A DNA stretch of 64,000 nt from Primulina eburnea (lineage: Eukaryota; Streptophyta; Magnoliopsida; Lamiales; Gesneriaceae): positions 1-64,000 of the forward strand of contig NW_027331405.1 of the NCBI RefSeq assembly GCF_022965805.1. Reading direction: 5' to 3'. Every line of letters starts with the position of its first letter. Position 1 is the first letter of the stretch. The notes below the pieces were generated by a model. That model saw only the letters and a list, made by a program, of their open reading frames with translations, was not told the origin of the DNA and did no database searches. A program made the translations under genes and the position numbers. This document shows positions 44,594-56,724 of this stretch, one piece after another.

Positions 44594-46217
44594 TGTAATA
44601 GCCGAGCCCGGTGTACGGTACGATTTAAGTTTCATATATTATTTGGGTTATGTGATTAGATGTTTAGAGTTGTGTTTTGGGCTATAGTAGTATTGGTTAT
44701 TATTTTATTGAGGTGTTAGTTGGTGTTGATTGTTCGTTTCAGCGTTTCGGATCGATTTCAGTTGATTTAGTACTGTTCATTGCCGTGGCTTCAGTGCACC
44801 CGCGCTCTTAGAGGAGTACCCCCGCCGTGTACTGTTCATCATTTTGGAATTTGAAGGTCGTGGCATCACCGCACCCGCTGCAGTGCAAGGACCGCACCCG
44901 CGGTGTGCACCGCACCGCGGTAATTGCAGCACCGCACCCGCGGTCTTCGTGCATGGGAATTTTGTTGGAATGCCGTGAGCTTAGCGCACCCGCGGTGCTT
45001 GTGTGACCGCACCCGCGGTGTAAGTATGGGCGAGATATTTAGTTGCTTTTTGGGAGTTGTTGGCCATACCATACCTTATCTCCTTCTTCATTTCCGATTT
45101 TTCTCTCCATTTGCAAGGGTTTTCATCCATTTCTTTTGCTTCCTACCTTTGATTCTTGGAGTTAATTGGATTTCCGACTTGAGATCGACGTTCTCCTTGG
45201 TGCTATGAAGCTTAGGTAAGTTTTTGGTGCGATTCTATCATGGTTTTTGGAGATTAGTTGTTATAGGGTGTTGTATTGGTTGGTTTAATGGATTATTTGA
45301 CTTGTATTTGTGGATTTAGACTTGATATTGGTGTTGTTTATGGATTATTGTTGTAGGTGGTGTACCAAGAGTTAGTTTGGAGGTGTTCTATTGGTTTGTA
45401 AGTGGAATTTCATCCTTTTGCTCACATGATGTTATATGTATTGTGTTTTAAAGATTTTAAAGTGATATTCCCTTCAATTGATTCATTGTTATGTATTGAT
45501 TTCATTGATTATCTATTGGAGGCATTGTATGTCTCACTATTGTTAAAAAGGGAATACAAAAGATAGAGATTGCGAAACGACGGCTTTAAATATTATTCAG
45601 AGTTCAAATGTTTTATTGGATTGATTTATCATAGTCAGAGCATTGCATGCAATTAGATGATCATCGACCATAGGCTTTTATCCCTCACAGTTATCGATTT
45701 ATATCGATGGGATATTTGCAACCACAGACAGAGATACTATTGATATCAATCCAACCAGAGAAAAGAGAATACCATCTTATTGCTATCTTATTGATATGCT
45801 ATTGCTACAGTTATTGCAACAGTTATTGCTACAGTATTCATGTTTCAGAGTTGATGGTATTTATGATTTCAAAGTCATATTTTACAGAGTATATTGTATC
45901 ATTGCTATGTTAGAGTTCCACTTGCTGAGATTTATTCTCATTTCAGTTATTTTCATGTGATGCAGATAAGAGTGACCGACCAGGACAGTGATCGTGGATG
46001 GGAGTCATATGCATACACCGTTGGAAGGAAGATTGTTTTGTATCATTTTGGGACATGATCATAAGAATGATTGTTTTGTATTTTGTATGTCATTTGAATG
46101 ATCATGTGATTATTTTGTAAACATTTTTATGAAATGTATTTTGAAACTCCTTCCATATTTTTTAAGAAAATTTTATTTCCGCTGTATTCTTTTAATGTTG
46201 AGGGTCAGGGTGTCACA
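44594..46217 (+). mobile_element. Solo LTR II in gag, unit 1 (1624 bp)
   Basis: TGTAATAGCC...GGGTGTCACA with TSD catcg (44589-44593 and 46218-46222). It has multiple ACCGCACCCGCGGT iterons at about 44868-45020 (one missing a base in this unit), the same motif as in the solo LTR at 24301, and two TACTGTTCAT motifs near 44771 and 44830. No internal region. Confidence 0.93.
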
Positions 46218-46428
46218 CATCGCCTCCTCCAAGATCATACTCCTCGTCATCTCTACCCAAATCCTTAGGCTTAGGTTTACCCCCACTAACACTAACCTCA
46301 AGTTTACCCAACCTCTCATGCAACGACTCCATTTGGGTTGTCATCGCCCTAATAAAATCCCCAAACAACGCATCCATTTGGGCCTTAGACACCCCTGAAT
46401 TCGAACTATCTCCTACCTCCCTCTCCAT

Positions 46429-46846
46429 TTAATTTCAAATTTGTACCTGCAAGAAAAGGTTAGTAGAAATAAAATAATCCTCACCCAAATACTCACGGTC
46501 ACTCCAAAGAAATTCTCTCTTTTTTTTTTTCCTCACAATTTTGTTTGCTCACAACAAATACTCACCGTTCACTCCAAAGAAAAGTCACTCTCACTCAAGT
46601 GTATCACTCGAATTTGAAAGCTCTCTTGGAAGTGCTCAAGCTTTGTATTGCGGGTATATCAAACAATCAAGGTTCAAACTTGTGAACAAATGCGACCGAC
46701 TCACTTGGACTGTGTAGACAAGAAATTCGAATATAGGAAATTTTTTTTTTTTTTTTTTGGCTTGAGTACTACTCGAAAATCCCAAAAAAAAATCACCAAC
46801 AAATTTCGAGAATCACAGATTCACGAAAAAATTTACGAAGAACGAT
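46429..46846 (-). other. Leader of unit 1, PBS deleted
   Basis: Homologous to 22830-23338 of the composite. At its upstream side the leader joins the LTR at about 46846/46847 without the last ~20 bases of the LTR, the PBS, or about 100 bases of leader. A long homopolymer run (T on plus, about 46740-46758) is present. No gene. Confidence 0.8.
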
Positions 46847-47742
46847 TAAATAGCAAACACGATTAAAAATAAATCGCACCCTCTATTCAATTACGATATT
46901 AAGATCCGTGTGTTTTCCCGATCTTTTGATTCAAGTATTGTGTGATATTCACCTCTAAACTAGCAAGAGTTTAGCAACAAATAAACACGAGGATAAACAA
47001 TCGAAAACTATACGAACCTTCAAAGAACTTTGCCTACGACAATCCGCACAAGCAACGATCGACAAACGCCACAAAGTTAAAAACTTTGATAAGTTTGATT
47101 TGATTTGACAAAGTTAAAAGCTTTGAAAAGTTGAGAAAAAATTCTCACAAGTTTGATAAACTCAAAATAACATGTGTATTGTGTGTTGAATTTCGTCCAA
47201 ATACATTATAATAAAGAAAAGATATCAAAAATCTAGTCTCCCAAAATAATAAAACTCTAGAAAAGGAAACAAATCCGCGCAGAAAACACTAGGCACGGAC
47301 CCCGGGCAGACCTCTGTGTCTGGGTCCGTGTACATACTGTAAAACTCTTCAATCAGGATCAAGGGACACGGACCCCGTGCTCACCTCCGTGTACGGGTCC
47401 GTGTAGGCACTGTATTTGCCAATAACAAAGGGCACGGACCCCGTGCCTGGGTCCGTCGCCAGGTCCGTGGAGCCACTGTAAAAACTCATCCCAGCTTGTA
47501 AAGGACACGGACCCCGTGTGCAGGTCCGTGTATACGTCCGTGTAGCCTCGGGTTTCTCCAACAATGCTTGAATGACATTCCGTTGGCCTCCAAACGTACT
47601 CCCATGCATCACGACTTCTTCAGGCTTGCTCAAGACTCCTTGTAGTGCCTCCTTGAATCTCTTTAGTCGACCCCTCGTGATTGGTCCCTCCGGCAACTGC
47701 AAAGGATCCCATGCTTTCCTTGGGACGTCCACGTTCGCATCA
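46847..47742 (-). repeat. LTR 2 of tandem CRM-like array (3' end truncated)
   Basis: Starts TGATGCGAACGTGG on minus at 47742 and lacks the terminal ~20 bases ending in CA. It is the 5' LTR of unit 1 and the 3' LTR of unit 2. It is nearly identical to LTR 3 and slightly diverged from LTR 1. Confidence 0.88.
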
Positions 47743-50700
47743 TCCTCCCCTTCTTGGAAAGGATTTGTCCTCAAATCTTGCTCATCACCTACATCAAAAA
47801 ACGACAAATCACTAACATTAAATGTAGAACTTACGTTGTACTTACCTGGCAAGTCGAGTTTGTAGGCGTTGTCATTGATCCTCTCAAGAACTTGGAATGG
47901 CCCATCGCCCCTAGGTAATAGCTTTGAGCGTCGCTTCTCCGGAAACCTCTCCTTCCTCAAGTGTAGCCACACCCAATCACCCTTCTCGAATACCACCTTC
48001 TTTTCCCCTTGTTAGCTTGCTTGGCATATTGCTCATTCTTCTTCTCAATGTTGGCTTTGGCCTTCTCATGCAACCCCCTAACAAATTCAGCCTTCCTTTT
48101 GCCATCCATGTTTAACCTTTCGCTCACAGGTAAAGACATCAAATCCAACGGAGTCAAAGGATTAAAACCGTATACAATTTCAAATGGCGAATAGTTAGTA
48201 GTAGAATGCACACAACGATTATAAGCAAACTCAACAAATGGCAAGCAATTCTCCCAATTCTTTAAGTTCTTCTTGAGAATAGCACGTAATAACGTTCCTA
48301 ACGTCCTATTAACTACCTCAGTTTGACCATCAGTTTGAGGATGACAGGTCGTAGAAAACAGTAACTTAGTGGCAAGTTTAGCCCACAGTGTTTTCCAGAA
48401 ATAACTTAGGAATTTAACATCACGGTCCGACACAATTGTCCTAGGCATGCCATGCAGCCTAACGACTTCTCTAAAGAATAGGTCCGCAATGTTAGAGGCA
48501 TCATCCGTCTTGTGACAAGCAATAAAGTGTGCCATTTTTGAAAAACTATCCACAACAACAAATATAGAGTCCCTCCCCTTCTTTGTCCTAGGTAACCCCA
48601 AAACAAAGTCCATAGATATATCAACGCAAGGTTCACTAGGGACGGGAAGTGGTGTATATAATCCATGTGGTAGTGTCCTAGACTTAGCTTGTCTACAAGT
48701 TACGCACCTCTCACAAATATGCTCAACATCACGTTTCATGTGTGGCCAATAAAAATGTTCATGCAATGCACTTAAAGTTTTAGCCACCCCAAAGTGCCCC
48801 ATCAAGCCACCCCCATGTGCTTCCCTAACAAGTAACTCACGAATTGATGACTTAGGAATGCACAATCTATCCTCTCTAAACAAGAAACACTTATGCAAAT
48901 AGAATTTATCATGTGGACCATGCATACAAGTTTCAAACACTTCTTTAAAATCATCATCTAGCACATACAATTCTTTAACAAGCTCAAACCCCAAGATTTT
49001 AGATTCCAAAGTAGAGAAAAGCACATACCTCCGTGATAGTGCGTCGGCCACTATGTTTTCTTTACCTTGTTTGTACTTGATGATGTAGGGGAACGTCTCT
49101 ATGAACGCCACCCATTTGGCTTGCCGCTTGTTCAGCTTTTGTTGACCCTTAAGGTGCTTTAGAGATTCATGGTCCGTATGGATCACAAATTCCTTAGGCC
49201 TCAAGTAGTGCTGCCACGTCTCTAGGGTCCTCACAAGTGCGTAGAACTCCTTATCGTACGTGGGATAGTTAAGCGCTGCCCCATTGAGCTTTTCACTGAA
49301 GTACGCCACCGGCCTTCCTCCTTGCATCAACACGCCCCCAATACCTACACCTGAAGCATCACATTCAATTTCAAAGGTGTTAGCAAAATCAGGTAAAACA
49401 AGTAAAGGAGCAATAATTAATTTTTGCTTGATAATATTAAAGGACTTCTCTTGCTCCTCGCCCCAACAGAATGGAACGTTCTTCTTGATGACCGCCGTCA
49501 TCGGTGCTGCCAATGTGCTAAAATCCTTTACAAACCTCCTATAGAAGCTTGCAAGACCATGAAAGCTTCGGACTTGACCAACAGTAGTAGGCGATGGCCA
49601 ATCTCGAATAGCACTTACCTTGTCTTCATCCACTTGTATCCCTTGTGAACTCACAACGAAACCAAGAAACACAAGTTTGTATGTACAAAAATCACACTTC
49701 TTTAAGTTAGCATACAAACTTTCAGCCCTTAATGTGATTAGCACAAGTTTCAAGTGTTTAACATGCTCTTCAAGATTCTTGCTATACACTAGGATATCAT
49801 CAAAGTAAACCACAACAAATTTACCTATATTTGCACGCAAGACATGATTCATTAACCTCATAAAGGTGCTAGGTGCATTAGTTAAACCAAAAGGCATAAC
49901 CATCCACTCATACAACCCATATTTAGTTTTGAATGCAGTTTTCCACTCATCACCTTCTCTCATCCTAATTTGGTGATACCCACTCCTCAAATCAATCTTA
50001 CTAAAAATGCAAGACCCATGCAATTCATCTAACATATCATCTAGTCTAGGTATGGGATGCCTATACTTAATGGTTATGTTATTGATTGCTCTACAGTCGA
50101 CACACATACGCCAGGAGCCATCTTTCTTAGGGACTAGCAAAACAGGCACCGCACAAGGTGACATGGACTCACGCACATAACCCTTATCTAATAACTCACT
50201 TACCTGCCTTTGTAGCTCCTTAGTCTCCTCCGGATTGCTCCTATAAGCTGGACGGTTCGGCAAGGCACTCCCGGGCACCAAATCAATTTGGTGCTCAATT
50301 CCCCTCAATGGTGGTAAGCCTTGAGGTAGCTCCTCCGGAAATACATCGTCAAATTCCTGCAATAGTGAAACAACAATGCTCGGAAGGGATCCGGCTATAT
50401 CACTTGTGTTAAGGAGGATCTCCTTGTAAATAATTAACACAAGTGGTTCATGTGTGTGCAATAATTGTTTCAACTCACCTTTTTGGGCCATATATGATTT
50501 CTTTTTGGCCTCTTTCCTCTCTTTTTCTTTTCCCTCATTTTCTTTCCTCTCTTTTTTTGTTTTCGTGGCTATCTCACTCTTTTGATCACTCTTTTTTTCA
50601 GCCACTTCATTTTTGTTTTCAAAGGCCATCTCACTTTTTAGTTCACTCTTTTTTTCGGCCTCATCTCTCTTTTTCTTTTTCAAGTGGTCCTCCAATACTT

Positions 50701-51037
50701 GCTTTGGGGACAATGGAAGTAAGACAACAGTTTCTTTTTTCAAGACAAACGAGTACTTGTTTTTGAACCCATCGTGAGTCACTCGCCTATCAAATTGCCA
50801 TGGCCTACCCAACAATATATGACAAGCATGCATAGGTACCATGTCACACAAAACCTCATCCACATACTTCCCAATTGAAAAGGACACTAGAACTTGCCTA
50901 TTCACTCTCACCTCCGCACAATCATTCAACCATTGAAGCCTATATGGTTGAGGGTGTTTTATTGTAGGCAATCCCAATTTTTCCACCAACTCAACACTAG
51001 CCACATTAGTGCAACTCCCTCCATCTATGATGATATT
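47349..51037 (-). pseudogene. pol: CRM-like pol, unit 2
   Basis: Same domains, same frameshift (near 47995) and same LTR-overlapping end as unit 1. It differs at one RT residue: RANIGKF here and in unit 3 (codon near 49831) against RAHIGKF in unit 1 and the plus-strand relative. Catalytic YFDD, SDRD and GQTE are present. Confidence 0.92.
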
Positions 51038-51803
51038 TCAAACCCTACCATTCACAAAACATCTAGTGTGGAACAAATTCTCCCTTTGGCTAGCCTCCTC
51101 ATTCTTGACTTGGGCACTCATGATTCGCCTAGTCACTAGCGCTTCTCCTACAACCGCCCCATATCCCTCATCGGGATCCTCCAACTCAGGCATATCATCA
51201 TCACTACCCTCGCCATCTCCCTCACTTTGAGATTCATACTCACCATAATCATTCAAGATCATCACCCTCTTATTAGGACAATCACTAGAAATATGACCCA
51301 TCCCTTGACACCTAAAACATCTAACATCTCTAGAGCGATTAGAAGGAGTTTCAGATTTACCTTGGACTCCTTGCTTAGGCGCCTCTTGTTTGGTCTCAAA
51401 TTTGGGCTTGGCCACTACTTTGTTCTCCTCACGCTTCCCCACATTTGATCTCCAAGAAGATGATGCACCTCCGGTTTGATTGGTGCGGCCAACTCCTCGC
51501 CTCTTGAGTTGTTGCTCCACTTTTATGGCCATTTGCACCATCTCGTCTAGATCTAAGTAGTGCCGAAGCTCCACTTGATCTTGGATCTCCCTGTTCAAAC
51601 CACAAAGAAAACGAGCCATAGTTGCTTCATTATCCTCCTCAGTATTTGCCCTAATCATGAGTACTTCCATCTCCTTATAGTAGTCCTCAACACTCTTCAA
51701 CCCTTGCCTCAAAGTTTGTAGCCTTTTAAACATCTCCCTATAATAGTGGTTAGGCACAAACCTCTTCCTCATTACACTCTTCATCTCATCCCAAGATTCA
51801 ATA

Positions 51804-53243
51804 TGTAGTAGCCCGAATTCCAAATTGGGTAATTAACTGATTAATGGTGATTAAGAAGGTTTAAGGTGTAATTTTGGCTATGGTCATGATCGGACGGACC
51901 GAAGAGGGTTCGGAAGCACCGAAGGGTTCGGACGATCCGACGTGGGTTCGGTGGATCCGATCATTAGGTGTCAAGAGTTGATCGACACGTGGGAGTTCGG
52001 ACGGTCCGAAGTGTATGATCGGAGGATCCGATCATGAGCTGTCAAGAGCCAATGGACACGTAGCGTTCGGACGTTCCGAAGTGTTGTTCGGAGGATCCGA
52101 ACATGGCCTATAAATAGTGCTCGGATTTCTCATTTGTGACTTGCCAATTCATGATTTTGCCTCATAGTTGAGAGGATTTGGAAGGTTTCTAGGGTTAGTT
52201 GTTGGTCGAGCGCTAGCCAAGAGCTGCCAGGAGTAGTAGCGTAGCGGCGCCTGAGTTACGAGGCAATCGACATCAAAGGGCTGTCGACGGACGAAGGTAA
52301 ACCCTAAACCTTTGGTAGTACTAGGGAGTACTGGTTTTGCTAGTCGAGCATGGTAGTATTGATTGAGTATGCTTTTGATGCGTAGGCTTGTGCTAGACCT
52401 GATTAGCGGTGTTGCGTAAGGCTAGGCTTGCTGTGATAGAGGTACGAAAGTACTATCCGAGATATCCTGGTTGAGTATACATTCTTATATGTGTTGCATG
52501 ATTATGTGGTGCATTGATATATGTCATATGATGCATGCTATTATGTCACGTTTATTACTGCACGTTGCATTTCATGTTGAGCCGTATCTTCTTCGAGATA
52601 GCCTTTACTGTTGAGCTGTATCTCTTTCGAGATAAGCTATATCTTGGGGCCGCTCAGCCCTGTCTTGTGGACGCATGGACACCGAGAGTACACAGTGGCC
52701 GACGGGTCGGGAGGGCTTCAGTGGTCCGGGACATTTTAGGTCCACGTCTGTCTTGTAGTGGATGCAGTGACCCAGAGGTGTACCGCGCGGCACTATCCAC
52801 TTGGCGCCTCTAGACTGAGCATTGTTGAGATCCTTTTGTGACTCCTGTTTCTTGACTACCCCGGTATCATGATCATAGCATGTGCATTTCATATAGGTCT
52901 GTATACTCATACTTTTGTACTGGGCGTTCTTATCGCTCACGTCCTCGGTTTTGTTTATTCTTGGACACCCCATTCCCACGGGGCAGGCCTCAGGTTGGAT
53001 GGCTCAGGAGGAGCAGGAGGAGGACGTTGAGTAGCTGGTTGGTTTAGTTTTCAGTGTTTTCCATTTGATTCGATATGGTTGTACTGGATATTTCATTTTG
53101 AGTTAGTCTAGACTTCGATTTCGATTGGGTTGTATAACTATTGTTGTTGGCCATATTTCCGCTGTTATCTCTGATTATAATTAATTAGGTTAATTGCATG
53201 CTTAGTTTTTGATTAGTAGGTGATTCTGGAACGGGTCACTACA
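51804..53243 (+). mobile_element. Solo LTR I, unit 2
   Basis: 1440 bp with TSD caata on both sides; essentially the same as 42824-44263, differing near 51836 only just inside the left end (aactgatt versus aacggatt). Confidence 0.93.
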
Positions 53244-53573
53244 CAATAGGTCTCTCATTATACATTTTTTTTAGTGGTCACTAATTGATCCCACCAAATG
53301 AGAGCATAGTCTAAGAATTCAACCACCCCCAACCTCACCTTCTTTTGTTCGGAGTAGTGGTGACATGCAAATACGAACTCTACCCTCTTTTCCCATTCTA
53401 TGTACGCCTCCGGGTCCGATTGCCCATGGAATGAAGGGATTTTCATCTTAATGCTACCCATGTGACCATCTTCCCTAGTCTCCTCATATCTACCCCGCAT
53501 GGCTTCCCTTCTTCCTCTACCAAATCCTCTATCTCTTCCATTCCTACCCCAATTATCATTTTGACTCTCATCG

Positions 53574-55198
53574 TGTAATAGCCGAGCCCGGTGTACGGTA
53601 CGATTTAAGTTTCATATATTATTTGGGTTATGTGATTAGATGTTTAGAGTTGTGTTTTGGGCTATAGTAGTATTGGTTATTATTTTATTGAGGTGTTAGT
53701 TGGTGTTGATTGTTCGTTTCAGCGTTTCGGATCGATTTCAGTTGATTTAGTACTGTTCATTGCCGTGGCTTCAGTGCACCCGCGCTCTTAGAGGAGTACC
53801 CCCGCCGTGTACTGTTCATCATTTTGGAATTTGAAGGTCGTGGCATCACCGCACCCGCTGCAGTGCAAGGACCGCACCCGCGGTGTGCACCGCACCCGCG
53901 GTAATTGCAGCACCGCACCCGCGGTCTTCGTGCATGGGAATTTTGTTGGAATGCCGTGAGCTTAGCGCACCCGCGGTGCTTGTGTGACCGCACCCGCGGT
54001 GTAAGTATGGGCGAGATATTTAGTTGCTTTTTGGGAGTTGTTGGCCATACCATACCTTATCTCCTTCTTCATTTCCGATTTTTCTCTCCATTTGCAAGGG
54101 TTTTCATCCATTTCTTTTGCTTCCTACCTTTGATTCTTGGAGTTAATTGGATTTCCGACTTGAGATCGACGTTCTCCTTGGTGCTATGAAGCTTAGGTAA
54201 GTTTTTGGTGCGATTCTATCATGGTTTTTGGAGATTAGTTGTTATAGGGTGTTGTATTGGTTGGTTTAATGGATTATTTGACTTGTATTTGTGGATTTAG
54301 ACTTGATATTGGTGTTGTTTATGGATTATTGTTGTAGGTGGTGTACCAAGAGTTAGTTTGGAGGTGTTCTATTGGTTTGTAAGTGGAATTTCATCCTTTT
54401 GCTCACATGATGTTATATGTATTGTGTTTTAAAGATTTTAAAGTGATATTCCCTTCAATTGATTCATTGTTATGTATTGATTTCATTGATTATCTATTGG
54501 AGGCATTGTATGTCTCACTATTGTTAAAAAGGGAATACAAAAGATAGAGATTGCGAAACGACGGCTTTAAATATTATTCAGAGTTCAAATGTTTTATTGG
54601 ATTGATTTATCATAGTCAGAGCATTGCATGCAATTAGATGATCATCGACCATAGGCTTTTATCCCTCACAGTTATCGATTTATATCGATGGGATATTTGC
54701 AACCACAGACAGAGATACTATTGATATCAATCCAACCAGAGAAAAGAGAATACCATCTTATTGCTATCTTATTGATATGCTATTGCTACAGTTATTGCAA
54801 CAGTTATTGCTACAGTATTCATGTTTCAGAGTTGATGGTATTTATGATTTCAAAGTCATATTTTACAGAGTATATTGTATCATTGCTATGTTAGAGTTCC
54901 ACTTGCTGAGATTTATTCTCATTTCAGTTATTTTCATGTGATGCAGATAAGAGTGACCGACCAGGACAGTGATCGTGGATGGGAGTCATATGCATACACC
55001 GTTGGAAGGAAGATTGTTTTGTATCATTTTGGGACATGATCATAAGAATGATTGTTTTGTATTTTGTATGTCATTTGAATGATCATGTGATTATTTTGTA
55101 AACATTTTTATGAAATGTATTTTGAAACTCCTTCCATATTTTTTAAGAAAATTTTATTTCCGCTGTATTCTTTTAATGTTGAGGGTCAGGGTGTCACA
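53574..55198 (+). mobile_element. Solo LTR II, unit 2
   Basis: 1625 bp with TSD catcg; one base longer than in unit 1 because the second iteron is complete (ACCGCACCCGCGG, near 53890). Confidence 0.93.
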
Positions 55199-55409
55199 CA
55201 TCGCCTCCTCCAAGATCATACTCCTCGTCATCTCTACCCAAATCCTTAGGCTTAGGTTTACCCCCACTAACACTAACCTCAAGTTTACCCAACCTCTCAT
55301 GCAACGACTCCATTTGGGTTGTCATCGCCCTAATAAAATCCCCAAACAACGCATCCATTTGGGCCTTAGACACCCCTGAATTCGAACTATCTCCTACCTC
55401 CCTCTCCAT

Positions 55410-55828
55410 TTAATTTCAAATTTGTACCTGCAAGAAAAGGTTAGTAGAAATAAAATAATCCTCACCCAAATACTCACGGTCACTCCAAAGAAATTCTCTC
55501 TTTTTTTTTTTCCTCACAATTTTGTTTGCTCACAACAAATACTCACCGTTCACTCCAAAGAAAAGTCACTCTCACTCAAGTGTATCACTCGAATTTTGAA
55601 AGCTCTCTTGGAAGTGCTCAAGCTTTGTATTGCGGGTATATCAAACAATCAAGGTTCAAACTTGTGAACAAATGCGACCGACTCACTTGGACTGTGTAGA
55701 CAAGAAATTCGAATATAGGAAATTTTTTTTTTTTTTTTTTGGCTTGAGTACTACTCGAAAATCCCAAAAAAAAATCACCAACAAATTTCGAGAATCACAG
55801 ATTCACGAAAAAATTTACGAAGAACGAT
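55410..55828 (-). other. Leader of unit 2, PBS deleted
   Basis: As in unit 1, with one extra T near 55594. The joint with the LTR at 55828/55829 is identical, so the PBS deletion predates the tandem duplication. No gene. Confidence 0.8.
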
Positions 55829-56724
55829 TAAATAGCAAACACGATTAAAAATAAATCGCACCCTCTATTCAATTACGATATTAAGATCCGTGTGTTTTCC
55901 CGATCTTTTGATTCAAGTATTGTGTGATATTCACCTCTAAACTAGCAAGAGTTTAGCAACAAATAAACACGAGGATAAACAATCGAAAACTATACGAACC
56001 TTCAAAGAACTTTGCCTACGACAATCCGCACAAGCAACGATCGACAAACGCCACAAAGTTAAAAACTTTGATAAGTTTGATTTGATTTGACAAAGTTAAA
56101 AGCTTTGAAAAGTTGAGAAAAAATTCTCACAAGTTTGATAAACTCAAAATAACATGTGTATTGTGTGTTGAATTTCGTCCAAATACATTATAATAAAGAA
56201 AAGATATCAAAAATCTAGTCTCCCAAAATAATAAAACTCTAGAAAAGGAAACAAATCCGCGCAGAAAACACTAGGCACGGACCCCGGGCAGACCTCTGTG
56301 TCTGGGTCCGTGTACATACTGTAAAACTCTTCAATCAGGATCAAGGGACACGGACCCCGTGCTCACCTCCGTGTACGGGTCCGTGTAGGCACTGTATTTG
56401 CCAATAACAAAGGGCACGGACCCCGTGCCTGGGTCCGTCGCCAGGTCCGTGGAGCCACTGTAAAAACTCATCCCAGCTTGTAAAGGACACGGACCCCGTG
56501 TGCAGGTCCGTGTATACGTCCGTGTAGCCTCGGGTTTCTCCAACAATGCTTGAATGACATTCCGTTGGCCTCCAAACGTACTCCCATGCATCACGACTTC
56601 TTCAGGCTTGCTCAAGACTCCTTGTAGTGCCTCCTTGAATCTCTTTAGTCGACCCCTCGTGATTGGTCCCTCCGGCAACTGCAAAGGATCCCATGCTTTC
56701 CTTGGGACGTCCACGTTCGCATCA
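55829..56724 (-). repeat. LTR 3 of tandem CRM-like array (3' end truncated)
   Basis: Same structure and truncation as LTR 2, shared between units 2 and 3. Confidence 0.88.

Larger units (their letters stand above)
42058..46428 (-). pseudogene. gag: CRM-like gag, unit 1, split by two solo LTRs
   Basis: ATG at 46428 (MEREVGDSSNSG); exon-like pieces 46428-46218, 44593-44264 and 42823-42058. The first piece ends at the catcg TSD, the second at the caata TSD. Content: MTTQMESLHERLGKLEVSVSGG helix, GSIKMKIPSFHGQSDPEAY core, RRFVPNHYY-like core end (RKRFVPNHYYREMF), zinc knuckle CFRCQGMGHISSDC near 42335, and an acidic tail (EGDGEGSDDDMPE). A 1-nt insertion near 44285 (tac-a-tttttttt) shifts frame, as in unit 2 but not unit 3. 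TGA (minus) at 42058-42060 ends it where the plus-strand relative has Cys (TGC, near 26545). Confidence 0.88.
51038..55409 (-). pseudogene. gag: CRM-like gag, unit 2, split by two solo LTRs
   Basis: Start at 55409; the same TGA at 51038-51040; carries the same 1-nt insertion (near 53265) as unit 1. Pieces: 55409-55199, 53573-53244 and 51803-51038. Confidence 0.9.
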
